Positions 1 through 11,450 of a stretch of DNA of 64,000 nucleotides are shown here, piece after piece. Below the pieces are notes generated by a model. It saw nothing but the letters and a program-made list of their open reading frames with translations, searched no databases and was not told where the DNA came from. The DNA is taken from contig PYIU01000009.1 of assembly GCA_003415625.1 (NCBI GenBank), positions 3,445,802 through 3,509,801 of the forward strand. The letters are read 5' to 3'. The position numbers and the translations under genes are program-made. This DNA is from Aquanectria penicillioides (taxonomy: Eukaryota > Ascomycota > Sordariomycetes > Hypocreales > Nectriaceae). How positions within the stretch are numbered: position 1 is the stretch's first letter; the number at the start of each line of letters is the position of its first letter.

Positions 1-172
1 CCTTGAAATTTTCCAATCAATTATCAAGAGCTAGTGTCAACGAAGATTTGCAAGATTCGACACAAGCATAGATTGAAGACGGTGATGTTTTTCTTGGGGT
101 TTTCTCACGTCCTTTAAGGCTCCAGGGTTGTTCCATACAAGAATTTATTATCCCTTAAACTCGCGAAAAGCA

Positions 173-2603
173 ATGGACAGGCCCAAATTGGATGAGGCAC
201 GAGCGGGCCTCCTCTACACCGAATACCAGGAGACAAAGGAATTCGCAAAGCTTGAAGAGGCCATAAAAATTCTCGGGAAATTGATTGAAAACACTGAAAA
301 GGATTCAGTTGAAAATATCGGCCGGCTCTCTTTCATGTTTGCACGTTGTTTAAAGGCTCGATTTGAGAGAGGCAAGGACACTAAAGAGGTCGCCAACGCA
401 ATCATGTTTGCGGAGCTCTCTATTGAAATTTGCCCAACCTACCCGAACATGATAGATGCTTGCTCAAAGTAGAAAGACAAGCACTACTCTGGCAATGTTT
501 GATCAAACAAGACGAAAGTCTGAGTTGCAAGGACCCCTTGGCCTTCAAAAAGCCTTTCGTCTGGCCAAGGAAATGGACTGGAGCCTTGCGGATCACAAAG
601 TCGACCGGCAGCAACGCATCATATCCCTTAGGAGCCTTGGTCGCTCCTATCAGCAGCAGTGGGACAAGAATGTTGAATTCGCAGACCTTGCGGAATCGCT
701 GCGGCTCGGGCAAGAGGTCCTGGACTCTCTCACCGAGACCTCAACTTCTGCCGCTTGAAGCGACGCATTGAGTGACATGGCATTCCGTCTTCAAAGAGCA
801 TGTATCTGCCATCTTGGAAGTAATGGAGTCAAAATGGACAATCCAAAGCCTCTTTTTACTACCGCAAGGTCGATTTGTGTGGCATATCTCGGACAATCTT
901 TTGAGCTGGACAAGAATCGACCCCTCAAAAGGATTGAGAACGTAGTGGAATTCAACTCAAACCTTAGCCTGCTTCCTCAGGAGCAAAGAGATCCGATGCT
1001 AGGTAGAATATCCGACTTGCTAAACCAGTGCATTCTAGACTACGATGACACAATGCAGACTTCGCTCGAATTTGACCTTCAGGCACATGCAAGCACTGCC
1101 GATAGTCTGCCAAGGTTAGCTGCAGCCGCCACGCTTAAGAACGGGGAGAGCATCTACACTGCGATTCGCGTACTGGAGAAAGCCCGTGGGCTTGTCAAGT
1201 CAACATTGTCCGAGGAAATGGCGGTCAAGAATATGAGGCTGCGCTCGGACGTCCCAGTTGAACTTCCCGTACGGTACATAGAGGCATGGAAGAAGTTAAG
1301 AAATGCCGTCTTAAAAGAAGCATCATTTGAGGAGCGTCGGGGATTTTTTGCCCGTCTTCGAGATGCCGAGGCCGCCCTGCAATCGGCTATTGGCGACGAC
1401 CGCTTCACCGATGACATGAGCGAGCAAACAATCCTTAGTGCTGCAGCAGATCGCCCCATCGCCATCCTTAATCTGACAGCTATCAGAAGTGATACAATCA
1501 TCATCACCAATGAAGGTGGCAGTCAAATCCCTTTGCCAGATCTAGATGAAAGTGAACTGATCGGGCTCAGCTGGGAACTCCAGTGGCGACTTGCACAAGA
1601 ACGAGAGGAGCTTCATTCTGAAGCTCACAAACACCTTGTGCGGATTCTTAAAAAGCTATGGAAGTCTGCGGTCAAGCCAGTCCTCGGGCATTTGAAATAC
1701 GAACTCCAGACCGAGCCTTTAAGCTCATGGCCTCAAATTTGCTGGATCCCTACGGGAGTGCTCAATCTTTACCCTCTACATGCCGCTGGGTTAGGGTTAC
1801 AAGGGAAGTCCAATACCATAAACCGTGTCATATCTATATATTCGCCTTCTCTCAAAAGCCTCATCCTCGCCAGAAGGGCAGAAACACATCGCTTTCATTG
1901 TCTGCCTCGAGAATCTGTGCCATCGGCGGTCGTGCTAGCTATGACCACAACTGATGGCTTAGAAACCCAAGATATCTGGGAAGATCCTGATGAGATGCCG
2001 AAGAGACGCCTTTGGAGAGAGCTCGCGTACTCCAAAGAGGAGTTGACCGTGGTCCACCAAGCCTTTCCGAAGGCTGAATCGGCCAATGTATCTGAGGTCA
2101 ACCCTACCACAAACCAGGCAGTAGCAGTATTGAACATGGGCGTTCCCTTTGTGCATCTCTCTTGCCATGGGTATGTCAATTACATCTACCCATCCAATAG
2201 CATGCTGCTCTTCTCCGCCTGGGACCAAAACGCACTTAATGTCAGCGTCATCGATAAGTGGAAGATCAACTCGGAACTGGCAGTTTTGTCGGCCTGTTTT
2301 AGCGCCAATAGTGGCGTCGATAAGTTACAGGACGAAAGCATCCAACTGGCGTCGTCTCTTTTCGATGTCGGCTTTCCCAGAGTTGTTGGATCATTGTGGC
2401 AAATATCACAAGAGAAAACTAGGGACTTTGTTGAAGAGTTTTACACGTATCTGGGCCAGAACCATAACGGGGTGATTGGAACGAGATGTGGGGCGGAGGC
2501 TTCTCATGCCGCGAGTCTAGCTGTGGGACAACGGTCTGTGAATGACGCGAATTTTGTCGGAGAGCCAATAGAATGGGCGGTATTCATTTGCATCGCAGTG
2601 TAG
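173..2603 (+). CDS. CHAT-domain (caspase-like) protein with TPR-like N-terminal region, apparently disrupted
   Basis: CHAT domains are caspase-fold cysteine peptidases. The C-terminal part has the expected dyad: His in a LSCHG motif (codon at 2166) and Cys in LSAC (codon at 2295), followed by a typical GFPRVVGSLWQI segment. The long open part runs 768-2603 (611 aa). Upstream, 173-472 and 456-758 encode helical, TPR-like sequence that belongs to the same protein but needs a one-base shift near 470 and passes an in-frame TGA at 756-758. No convincing GT-AG intron removes either lesion. The TGA could be CGA changed by C-to-T mutation. The ATG at 173 is chosen as the first Met in frame; the frame is also open slightly upstream. 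The gene is convergent with the gasdermin-like gene at 2718-3561, 114 bp away. It may be a pseudogene, an assembly error, or use unrecognised splicing. Family call is firm; intactness is not. Confidence 0.8.
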
Positions 2604-2717
2604 ACGTCTAATTTGAATTGCTGCTATTTAATCCTGAAAAGTAAATTAGATATTTCAAGCCACCTCGGCAATATTCTCTTCCTTGTGCCATTTGACTAGA
2701 CTTTTAGAAAGATCTTT

Positions 2718-3561
2718 CTAGTCATCTTCCTCGTCCTCAGCCCGAATTTGCTCCTGGAGTTGCTCCAGATCGTTTTCATTCCATGTCAAGGCCAATGTGA
2801 ACCTCCTCTCCGCCTCATTTAGTTTCGTATACCCATTTCCAGTGTGGCCTTTTGGCCCAAAGCGGCTCATCTTTAGGTTCAAAAACTTTCCACATCCCCT
2901 TCAACACCTGTATCCCAAATACCCCACTCGCCGCACCCTCCGAGATGCCTGCTGTTGAGTGGGAGAGTTGAGCTCGCACTTTAAGAGGTAGTTATGTCGA
3001 GACCTCTAAAGGAAGGGTCGCATAACCCTTCACACCTGTGCTAGACCCGACTGCTCTCCTGAATTTGGCGTTTTGCACTATCAGCAAGCCCATCACGAAG
3101 TACACAGGTTTTCTGTGCAGGGCAAAAGACTTGATCCAAGACGCCACATGGGGCTCGCTGCATATTTTCATCAGTGCCGTGTCAGCGTCAAGGAAAGAAT
3201 GCACAACCATCTTGTCTGCCTTAAGCTCAAGGTACTCAGTGTGATGCCTTCCGAATCCGAGCTTTAAGAGGTTAACCAAGGTAGCCGTAAAGGAACCTCT
3301 GCGGTCCAGAGATAGTATAGTATGATAGCCGTCGGTGACTGGTCCATCTTTGACAGTAAGTTGCTTCAACATGTTTTCGGATGGTGTGATTTTCCTTAGT
3401 GGGGGTTGAAGTGGGTTGTGTAGGATCTGACCGAACTTTATGTCAGCTGGGTCGAAAACGTCAGGAAGTTGGACTCCATGAGCGGAATGAATGTGGCCGT
3501 TTGGTTCCTTGCGAAAAGCTTGGTGGTTGAGAAGCACCCTCGACTCAAAACTGGAGTGCAC
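2718..3561 (-). pseudogene. Putative fungal gasdermin-like (RCD-1/HET-Q1 type) protein, apparently broken
   Basis: The main open stretch (3561-2995) encodes about 188 aa, with an IKFGQILHNPLQP segment near the start and a beta-strand-like KPVYFVMGLLIV segment near the end. Reading on past an in-frame TAA at 2992-2994 the frame stays coding-like to about 2880; after a one-base shift it continues to a TAG at 2718-2720 with an acidic C-terminus. Together this gives about 260 aa, the usual size of fungal gasdermin-like pore-formers, whose short C-terminal tail is removed by a protease. No ATG opens the first stretch, so an upstream exon is missing or lost. A 52 nt intron could explain the late shift but has a weak acceptor. 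The family assignment is inference from motif, size and the neighbouring CHAT gene; it could be another fungus-specific family. Confidence 0.42.
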
Positions 3562-4801
3562 AAGGAAGCGGGTCTAATAATCCTATAGTGTAGTTGGTTA
3601 TAAATTATTAAGGCACAATTGATGTATCCTTGCTTAAGAGAGGGTATTGAAGACGCTTAAATTATTTGTAAGTGTGTGACGTGCATAACCATATCATGAA
3701 TACTGAGACATTTAAATCATGCCACTTTTGCAGCTTAGTGTTATGAGCTATGTTATCATTTAGCCACAAAATTGAGATCGTACAACTTCACAAAGAGTGC
3801 CAGTCACATCCCAAGCCACAATAAACATCTATAAGAAACAGCATATAACATATACTAGACTAACATATTATATTAGCTAATTAAATACAGTCTGAGAGTA
3901 TTACACTCCTTTAGACTTTATATCACGGCCTGGCCAGTTATTAAGTCCATAACAAGAACGTATAACAAGAAGGGAAATCCTCTTACCCTATACTAGGGCA
4001 AGATCACAACGATCCGCGAACAGCACGATCCTCGTAGTAGATAGACAGGCGAGCTATTGGTTCTATAGAGTTGATATTATGCTACATTAGTATTGTTTTA
4101 ACTTAAGTGGCAGTTTTAACAGAGTTGTTATTAACTCCGCAGCCTAGCTATAAGACGGTACTCTTTCCTATTTAAAGAGTGCTAATATATGTATGGTGTG
4201 TTGGTTGTATCCGGCCTTCAGCCGGATGCGACATGCGGAGGACTTAATAGGTAGGATGTTTCAGGGATTAGCAACAACTTAGCAACAACAACTTGAACTT
4301 GCTCTTTTACTTCGATTTTTCCGGCCTCTGGCCAAAAGGGATTTCCAGTGTGACTGTTGATTTTCTCATTGATGCAATGACTTTCTAACATTTCTTTTCA
4401 TTCCTATCACTTCCAAAGTGAACCATTACCCACCCTGAGACGCTGAATTGGCTCCAATCCTTTCTGTTGTGGTCATTACGCTAGTGTAGCGTCAATGTAA
4501 CAAAGACAGGTGACATACTGGCTTTGGACAATAGACCAGTCGCCGCAATGGCAAAAGATCCAGCAGTAAACGCAGTCGCTGCGTTTGTTAAGTGTCACAT
4601 ATCCGGTGTTCTTTTTCCCCAACAAAATGGCTAGACTTTAAGGAGTGTAAGATCTTTAAGATTTATACTACTGCACCAGTTTAACTAACAACAAGACTAA
4701 AGATTTATAACTTACCCTAAACTATTCCTCTTTAACACACTACTTCAACCCTTGTTCCCTGGCCACTAACACACTATGATTATTATAGATAATAATAATA
4801 C
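3562..4801. other. Intergenic region with possible transposon relic
   Basis: No credible gene. The sequence is moderately AT-rich at 3600-4200, looks mildly RIP-affected, and contains a perfect short hairpin (ATCCGGC and GCCGGAT around CTTCA) near 4210-4230, similar in style to the hairpin inside the Gypsy LTRs further on. A degraded LTR is possible but no boundaries or target duplication are visible. Confidence 0.3.
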
Positions 4802-5813
4802 TTAAAGAGCACCCTTAGTAGCATGCCAGAGTAAAGCAGTCTTTTGAAGGTCTGCTAGAAGACCTGCAACACCCTTAACACCCAAGTTGAAACCTGGCAT
4901 GCCGTCATGGGTCCAAGCAGAAAGATGCCATCCGATCGGCAACCAAGCCAGGGGCCGAATCCAATCCGAGTACCACTGCGCCGCCTTTTCAGCTTCTTCC
5001 TCGGTAATCTCTCCTTGGTCGATATGCTTTCTTCGGAAGAATATCTGTGCTTCCCGCATCAGGCGGCCAAAATCACACATGATGCCCAGGAACCAAGCGC
5101 GATGGGCGATTTTGTACACGCTTGACACGTCCCCACCGGTCCAACGCCCAAGGCCTCGCTTGGACAGGACCCCCTTATCTGTCAGGAATGCTATGTTCTC
5201 TAGGAACTGATACACCGCAAACAGGGAGCACTGCATCGCGGCGATGAGGTAAAGTCCTTGATCCATGCCATTGGAGGCCATCAACTGCCTTACTCTCACA
5301 TAGATAGGGAGCAGGCCGAATAGGCGCAGGGTCAGGCGTGCGTCAGAGAAGACCCCTCCAAGTCTGGCAAAGCGAGAGGACTCTGCCTCAGCGACCACAG
5401 AGAAGGCATCGACTGCGGCCTCGGGCTTGATGAAAGAGAGTGCCTTAGCCTTTAAGCCTTGGGCCTTATGGTCAAAATATGCTAAGAGGTAAAGAGCATA
5501 GTTGAAAGTTGTAAGCACAGAGCTAAGGTCCTTAGTTGGTTTAAGCAGCCTACGCCTGATTAGAGTGGAGTTCATGTTCTTCTATGTCTGCAATGAGTTA
5601 CTTGTTCAACCTGAACAGCACGCGGTCTGGTGCGTTCAGCAGAGGCTTTGACTGCACCGCCATTGGGCGAGTCTTTGATGGTGGGGGAATTGGACGTTCG
5701 ATAACACTAATGGTGGGCTCCTCGTAGCCGTTTGTGTGGCCGTTTGTGTGTAATCCGCCGTAGCGGGAGAGTTCAAGCTTAGCCAGGTCGTCAACTGATT
5801 CTCTATTGGACAT
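4802..5813 (-). CDS. PEX11-family peroxisomal biogenesis protein (PEX11C-like)
   Basis: PEX11 proteins sit on the peroxisomal membrane and drive elongation and division of peroxisomes. Two exons are inferred: 5813-5602 and 5555-4802, separated by a 46 nt intron (donor GTAACT, branch-like CTAAT, acceptor AATCAG) that restores the frame and gives 321 aa. The first exon encodes a short polar, Asn/Thr/Gly-rich leader; the second carries the PEX11 core, with RLGGVFSDARLTLRLFGLLP, an aromatic stretch around LYLIAAMQCSLFAVYQFLENIAFL, and a late RKHIDQGEITEEEAEK segment before the terminal WLPIGWHLSAW region. Start chosen at 5813 because it is the first ATG and gives the family's usual length. It stands alone on this strand and looks intact, a normal housekeeping gene near the chromosome end. 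Confidence 0.8.
5556..5601 (-). other. Intron of the PEX11-like gene
   Basis: A 46 nt GT-AG intron joins the 71-codon N-terminal frame to the 257-codon frame in phase 2. Without it the two frames are separated by a stop, so this splice decides the full-length protein. Confidence 0.7.
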
Positions 5814-7464
5814 GCTAGAGATGTTTGATTTATGTAAGATAAACTTAGATGAGAGGGCTCAAGAGAAATATTGGGGAATGGTAACATGTAAATATAGTAA
5901 TCTGGCCAGCGTAAATGGTAGCTAGATAAGAATTCCGAATTTAACTAGGGAGAGGAGATTTCCTACTTTGGAGTTCGCGTGACTGATGGGTGGCTAGCTG
6001 AGCTGTTTCAGCACTACCGGTATTAGAGTTGCATGGGTATGCATGAATGCAACCAATAGATCAATAGAAGGGTAGTGGTAACTTACATGGCTTCGTTCCA
6101 GCCCGTATCCTCGCTTGTATCTGTATCTTCTCGAGGCAGTCCCGGCATGACACTATCCAGCCGCACAAGCTTTCCCCGATTAATATTGGAAGTTGAATTC
6201 CCCCTCCGGTCCTTTTACTCGGAAAGGCAAAGAGTGGCACTAGAATTTGGATAATGTCTCTCACAGTCCATTTCAAGGCGCTAAAGCGGTGGCTCACAGC
6301 TGAAATTTCCTGATTAGGCATTGGAAAATTCCACTCTCTAACTTCATCGTTGCAGGTTCAACTTTATGATTTTCAGCCAGCCTCTGACGCGAATTATTTC
6401 CAAGCTACTGGCATATACATACCTTATTGATAGATGTGAGTATGTGCTGCCGAGGCCTAGAATCCAGCAGTATTGAGGCTAATGCAAGAGCTTCACAGCT
6501 CCTAGACATTCGTGATATGTTGAGCGCCCCAATCATTCAGCGGACTTCTATACGGTATCAGATTTTAGACCAGACATTGGTCTGGGTGACAATCTTACTT
6601 CTTGGTTAAAGAATGTGGTTGCACGATATCAACCAGCGTCGCATGTTTGCCTTTCATCAATATGGTGCTGGACCTGTTCCAGATCAATTTGAGCTTGTTA
6701 AGGTAGCTACGAATACAGTACTTGTCTCTAAAGAGACCATCAACTTTCCGCATTCCCTATCCCAGCTACATACAGTGCTTGTTTGGAGGAATTGAAACTC
6801 AGCTGAAGTGGGGAGGAATGCCGAACGAGCGCTAAACCGAACCGGCTCGGTCCGTAAATAGCGTCAAGCCATCCTCCCCGCACTTTTAACCTTGCAGGCA
6901 ACACACGACCCCGAAAGTGGGCACAAATTATTCATCAGCCCACGGAGGGCGTGTCATGAAATCTTTGATGCTTGAAAGAGTTCGGTCAATTGTGATATCG
7001 CTTGTACTAAGGTTCGTTATCTATCCTCAACTTGTCTACGTACAGGAGCTGTCTAAGTCACAAGGCCATGACGATCCGGAGGAAACATTCCCTATTCGTT
7101 TGAACTGAAGACAACATACCACACTTGTAGCCATAGCATCAGGACATGGCTTGTGATAGTTTCATAGATCATTAATTTCCAAACTGTCGTGGAAGGCCTT
7201 GGAAGTCTCGGCTTTTGTCTTCTCTGCAGTGGCTGGCTGAACGCATTCACCTCGGTTTTTACATATGAAAATTGAAGACACGAACGCAGAGCTAACTTTC
7301 ATCGGAGTACAAAAGTTGCTTCGTGGGATCAGATGTCGGCCAAAAGATTTCAACTTGCCAAGTCTCTTTGGTGACACTTCCTAATACTTACAGTTGATGT
7401 TCCAAGACCGACAACGACACTTTATTACTCTTTGTTCTGTTTGTTACTCAAGCAGTCTGTCACT
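5814..7464. other. Intergenic region without a supportable gene
   Basis: Several open stretches of 60-90 codons occur on both strands (for example 6427-6609, 6613-6795, 6917-7108) but none resembles a known protein, none joins another by clear splice sites, and base composition is unremarkable. The last few hundred bases are presumably the promoter of the gene at 7465. Confidence 0.4.
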
Positions 7465-8958
7465 ATGCCTACTTCCATCCCCTATGATCCCAGCCTCACG
7501 CTGATGAGTGTTGTAAATGAACAAGCGCTCAACAATGTCATAGAGATTGCAGCCCTGCAAGCACCCGTCGACGCTGCGCAGGATGCCCTCAATTCTCTCA
7601 TCTCGTCCAAGCGCAGTCTGACCATGACCAAGACTGAACTCAGGAATCTCCGAGTCGGGACTGATGACTTGGACAAAGAGCTCGAGAAGCTGAACGACGC
7701 TGTCGAAAAAGCAGCCGGCGAATATGCAATGGCGAAAATGGCCGCCGAGCCCCAGATCATGGAAAAGCGAAAGGCTATCCATTCAGTTCACAAACAAATC
7801 GAAAGTCCCGTGGACTACCTGCGTAGTGAGATCAAGACTATGCCTCTTGCCAATGATACCATGAACATGGATGTTCAGTACTTTTCTTTCGATTCCAACT
7901 CCCAAAGCTCGGCTGCGTACAGCTCTCAAATTGCCTCGTACGTGTCTGGAGCCGTCGGCAGCGTTTTCGGAGCGAAGCAATCCATGAAAATTGGTACCGC
8001 AGCTTCGCGTCAAGTCAGTCGTCAGGTGAGCTCTCACAGTATTGAGGGCACTCTTGTGCTGTCTGTGAGCTGCACACACAAAAACGCATCCATCGTGGCT
8101 CCATTCGTGTTGCACGTGGACAAAGCCATTAAAGTCTGGAATCATCTCTTTCCCAACAGTAAGCTGGATCCAACCAATGGAACAAGCATGATGAAATGTG
8201 CGATGAATGAGAGCCAAGAAGACAAGGAGAAGTTTTCCATAATCTCCGGCACCACCTTTGGATCGAGCTTCGTTGGCATGGTCCACGTGCTCAATTCAAC
8301 ACATACCTCTGCTTCAGAGTCAATGGAGGCCGCCGCCGCGTCTATGCAGGCTACAATGAATGCAGGTGGTTGGTTTGCAAACAGGAGTGGTAAAGTAGGC
8401 GTCGACTCTAAGTTTGCGAGCGATGTCAAGAACCTCCTCAGCCAGCAGAATGTCCAATCCCATGTGACAGTCCTGACCATGGGCGTTATCCCTTCGATGG
8501 TGGCTAACGAAGTTTCGATAGCCGTTGAGAAGTTTGCAAACTTCGACCCAAAGTCCAACATGGAAGCCGTCGCCAGCATTCAGAATGCGGTCTCGTCCGA
8601 TCAAGCTTCGGTCCAGTCCATGGCCGAGGCCTCGAGGACCAGTGGCCAGGCGTCTGAGATGCAAGGGAAGACCATTGAGTCCTCTCTAAGCGCTCTGGCG
8701 ACCATCGACGATGGCAAGAATAAGATTCTCGACGTCAATTCGATGATGACAGCTTTAGACGATTACCTGAAGAAGGCGGCAGAGGGTAATGCTGGAGTTC
8801 CTATCAACTACTATTTGAAAGACATTGATCAGAAGATGTTGGCTCAAATATGGGCCGCAAAGTACTATCCTGGCCAGTTCATGACTATCAAATACGATGA
8901 CACGGAAGGTGGAGGTCCAGTTACTGAGGAGGGTGGGGAGCCCAAGGCCAAGCTGTGA
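7465..8958 (+). CDS. Uncharacterised fungal protein with N-terminal coiled coil
   Basis: An uninterrupted 497-codon frame, start chosen at the second in-frame ATG (7465), which opens with MPTSIPYDPSLTL, an opening I recall from a family of large fungus-specific proteins of unknown role. Residues about 30-120 are rich in Ala, Leu, Lys and Glu with heptad-like spacing and should form helices or a coiled coil. Around residues 160-190 is a Ser/Ala/Gly-rich stretch (AAYSSQIASYVSGAVGSVFG) that could be membrane-interacting. The middle has beta-like segments (GTLVLSVSC, VTVLTMGVIPSMVA), and the protein ends in a Gly/Glu-rich tail. There is no signal peptide. The gene is intronless and convergent with the peptidase gene at 10127-11450. 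I do not recognise a function and do not assign one. Confidence 0.75.
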   Translation: MPTSIPYDPSLTLMSVVNEQALNNVIEIAALQAPVDAAQDALNSLISSKRSLTMTKTELRNLRVGTDDLDKELEKLNDAVEKAAGEYAMAKMAAEPQIMEKRKAIHSVHKQIESPVDYLRSEIKTMPLANDTMNMDVQYFSFDSNSQSSAAYSSQIASYVSGAVGSVFGAKQSMKIGTAASRQVSRQVSSHSIEGTLVLSVSCTHKNASIVAPFVLHVDKAIKVWNHLFPNSKLDPTNGTSMMKCAMNESQEDKEKFSIISGTTFGSSFVGMVHVLNSTHTSASESMEAAAASMQATMNAGGWFANRSGKVGVDSKFASDVKNLLSQQNVQSHVTVLTMGVIPSMVANEVSIAVEKFANFDPKSNMEAVASIQNAVSSDQASVQSMAEASRTSGQASEMQGKTIESSLSALATIDDGKNKILDVNSMMTALDDYLKKAAEGNAGVPINYYLKDIDQKMLAQIWAAKYYPGQFMTIKYDDTEGGGPVTEEGGEPKAKL

Positions 8959-10126
8959 TATGCGCGATGATTCTCTCTTTTCAATAGTTTTGTTCGCAAC
9001 AATGCAAAGTAATAAACTTCGTCACCCAGATGCTCAGAAGCTTGTCTCCCTGCCTTTGCGATATGTGCCCGATTCGAGATCCTCTTTTCAAATCTCGCTC
9101 CCGCCATGACGATGATTCCAGGTCGAGATATGCCGGCCAGATGTGTAATTGGGTGCGACGAATAGATTTCGTGATATGGCTAGATAAAATTGGGCTGTAT
9201 ACCCCGCATATGCAGGGCCATTGCAGGCTCGACTCCATGTGATGACTCTTACGAAAGCGTTCGAGACTAGCACTAGCTTCCTCGGAAACGGTAAAGATTG
9301 TGGAACTATTCAAGGGTCTCCATACAAAAACGGTTGAGGGGTTGAGTGGCTGGCATCTTACGCCCGCCGCTATACCCTTTCATGGCGCTCAGCCGCCGGA
9401 GACCTTCCAAGTCCAGACAAACTCTTTGAAGCCACCCCAAGCCGACCACCCTTCAGCTAAGACAATAATTTAGTATCCATGAAGATCCAAATGATGATCG
9501 AAAGGAAATGCAGTTTGGTGTTATCACACAGTACCATCCCATCCATGACGGCTGAGAGGCCTCTAGTAATGAATAGTTTGCCGTTGCCACAACATATTTC
9601 AATTTATTGCTCTCCACTATAGGTGCTGAAAACAAAAAGTCCCTCGTGAAAGTCTCACCATTAGACTATTGGCTCTGCCTTGGACTAGCTCATCGTGAAA
9701 ACCGCCCAACTCAATCTGTACGAAGCACCCCGGGTGAATCGGAATAGATCTTGGTCTAGTGTCATTGCGCATGTAATGTCCAAATAGGTAGCGTCAGATT
9801 TGCCATGGCTAGCTGAGTTGAAGGGAAAGATGGGCCAGCAACCACGCCGACAAAGGTCGGCGCACATGTGATCGCCCATCTGCTTCTCACCCGCGTAACG
9901 GCAAAATTAACTCCCGTAGACTTGAATTAACAACTCCCTACCCCTAGGGATAGGTCACAAATGGTGAGTTTTCGCAATTTATGCATTACTTGCATAATCA
10001 AGTACCGTATTCAAAGAGTCACTATAAGGATTCGACTGGGCACAATTTCGCAAGCTAAAACGCATAGATCGTGTATCTCCTACTACTTCAGAATAGTGAT
10101 AACAATACTTACAACCCTATCATCGG
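8959..10126. other. Intergenic region, no gene seen
   Basis: Only short, unconvincing open frames (at most 110 codons) lie here. The region contains the 3' ends of two convergent genes. Nothing resembling an RNA gene or repeat was recognised. Confidence 0.4.
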
Positions 10127-11450
10127 TTATAACTTTGACTTGATGATGGTAGTGCCTGGTGGATCCATTCCGACTTGCGGTTCGATTTTGATAGGCAGGA
10201 ACCAATTGATAATCCACTTTTCCCTCTCCTGCTCTTTCTTTTCAAGCGGATACTTACTAGCCACCTCACTGACTAGCATTTCTATGTTATTCACTTTCTG
10301 AACACGGAATGGAAGTTGTTCTTCTCGGTCTTGTGACTGGTTATAGACATGGACCTTGATGTAGTAGGTCGGCTTTTCCAGCTTGGGCGATTGTTCCTTC
10401 GTGGTCAACTGCTTCTGACCAATTGGTACCGACTTTGCTGTCTTCTTCGGCGGTACCTTGACAGTGGTAGCTGACTGTGTTTTTGTCTTCGTCGGCTGTA
10501 GCTTGGCAGTGGGAGTTGACTCTGTCGCTGTCGTCTTCGAGATAAACGGACTTGATTTATTTGTCTTCCGCGAACTGTGCTCTTTGTTATCTCGCAGGTA
10601 ATCAAAAGCTTGAGGCATAGAGCACTTACATAAATGTTGTCTTCGTCACCTGCGATTCTGTAACCGGTTGGTGCTCTGGCTCTTGGGCCACCAGGTCTGG
10701 CTGTTCCGCCTCGGGTGGTGGCGGCACACGTTCCGCAATGGCGGCCATGCAGTGACCCGTCCTAATCTCTTGCCCATTTTTAAGCCTTTTGACGGGGTTC
10801 ATCTTGTCCACAATCAAATACTGATGTTGCTCGAGCTCGTTAATTGCCTTGCCGATTTCTTTACCAGGAATACTACGTGCATCGCCAAAGGAGATGCCGT
10901 TTACTCCCAGGCTTCTCATCAGCACCGCGAGTGCATCAGGACGAAATGCGGTGCTGAGCGTGCCTGCGTCAGTGGGTATGTTCCAACTGCTTTTTCCAGT
11001 TGTGTCCAGCAGATAATACATAATCATTCTTTGCCACTCAGGGCCGCACACCAAGTTCTTCTTCTTTTCTGGGGCCAGTATCACCTTTGTCTTTGGTTTC
11101 TCGACCGACGACAACTTCTTGTTTTTTCCGGGGTCCTTTTGTTCAGGTTCCTTCTGCTCTGAGCCCGACATTGTGTTAATCGCAACCTCTGTTTGCAAGT
11201 ACTTCGTCAAGTCTGAATGCTTCTCAACAAGCCCTTTTGGTAGTTCGCCCTCAGCAGGGATTCCTTTCTTAGAAGTCCACGTACTGGGGTCCACTAAGAA
11301 GTAATCGCCAATATTGCCTGGCCTATTGAAAATAGGATCGAGCTTGCCGCTGACTCGGGCTACCTCGAGCAGCGACAGCCACCAGCATTGCCAAGTACCA
11401 CGACGCTGTTGGACGGGCTTGTCCAACTGGAAAGGGAATTTAGATGCCAT
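10127..11450 (-). CDS. Putative papain-like cysteine peptidase with Lys/Thr-rich linker
   Basis: Two exons, 11450-10630 and 10574-10127, joined by a 55 nt intron (donor GTAAGT, acceptor GCACAG) with matching phase, give 422 aa. The N-terminus has a Gln-rich approach to Cys22 (PVQQRRGTWQCWW) and a later YLIVDKMNP...GHCMAAI segment with His233. A Gln before a Cys-Trp, then a His in a short beta-strand, is the layout of papain-fold peptidases such as AvrRpt2 and bacterial papain-like peptidases. Between them is a charged insert (about residues 93-130). After residue 242 comes a Pro/Glu then Lys/Thr-rich low-complexity linker, and a C-terminal beta-rich segment (TYYIKVHVYNQS). There is no signal peptide. 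The next gene upstream on the same strand is the nuclease-like gene at 12506-14927. The peptidase call rests on motif reading only. Confidence 0.5.
10575..10629 (-). other. Intron of the putative peptidase gene
   Basis: A 55 nt GT-AG intron with a consensus GTAAGT donor; phase 2 on both sides, so the two frames join without error. The donor G is the last base of the final ATG codon of the upstream frame. Confidence 0.8.

Noticed and set aside
2870..2925. A 52 nt intron in the gasdermin-like gene
   Set aside because: GTATTT donor is acceptable but the AAAG acceptor lacks a pyrimidine tract and the upstream stop stays unexplained, so it was not used in the call.
6427..7108. Three successive plus-strand frames of about 60 codons
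   Set aside because: No family features, no splice sites joining them, and composition like the surrounding intergenic DNA.
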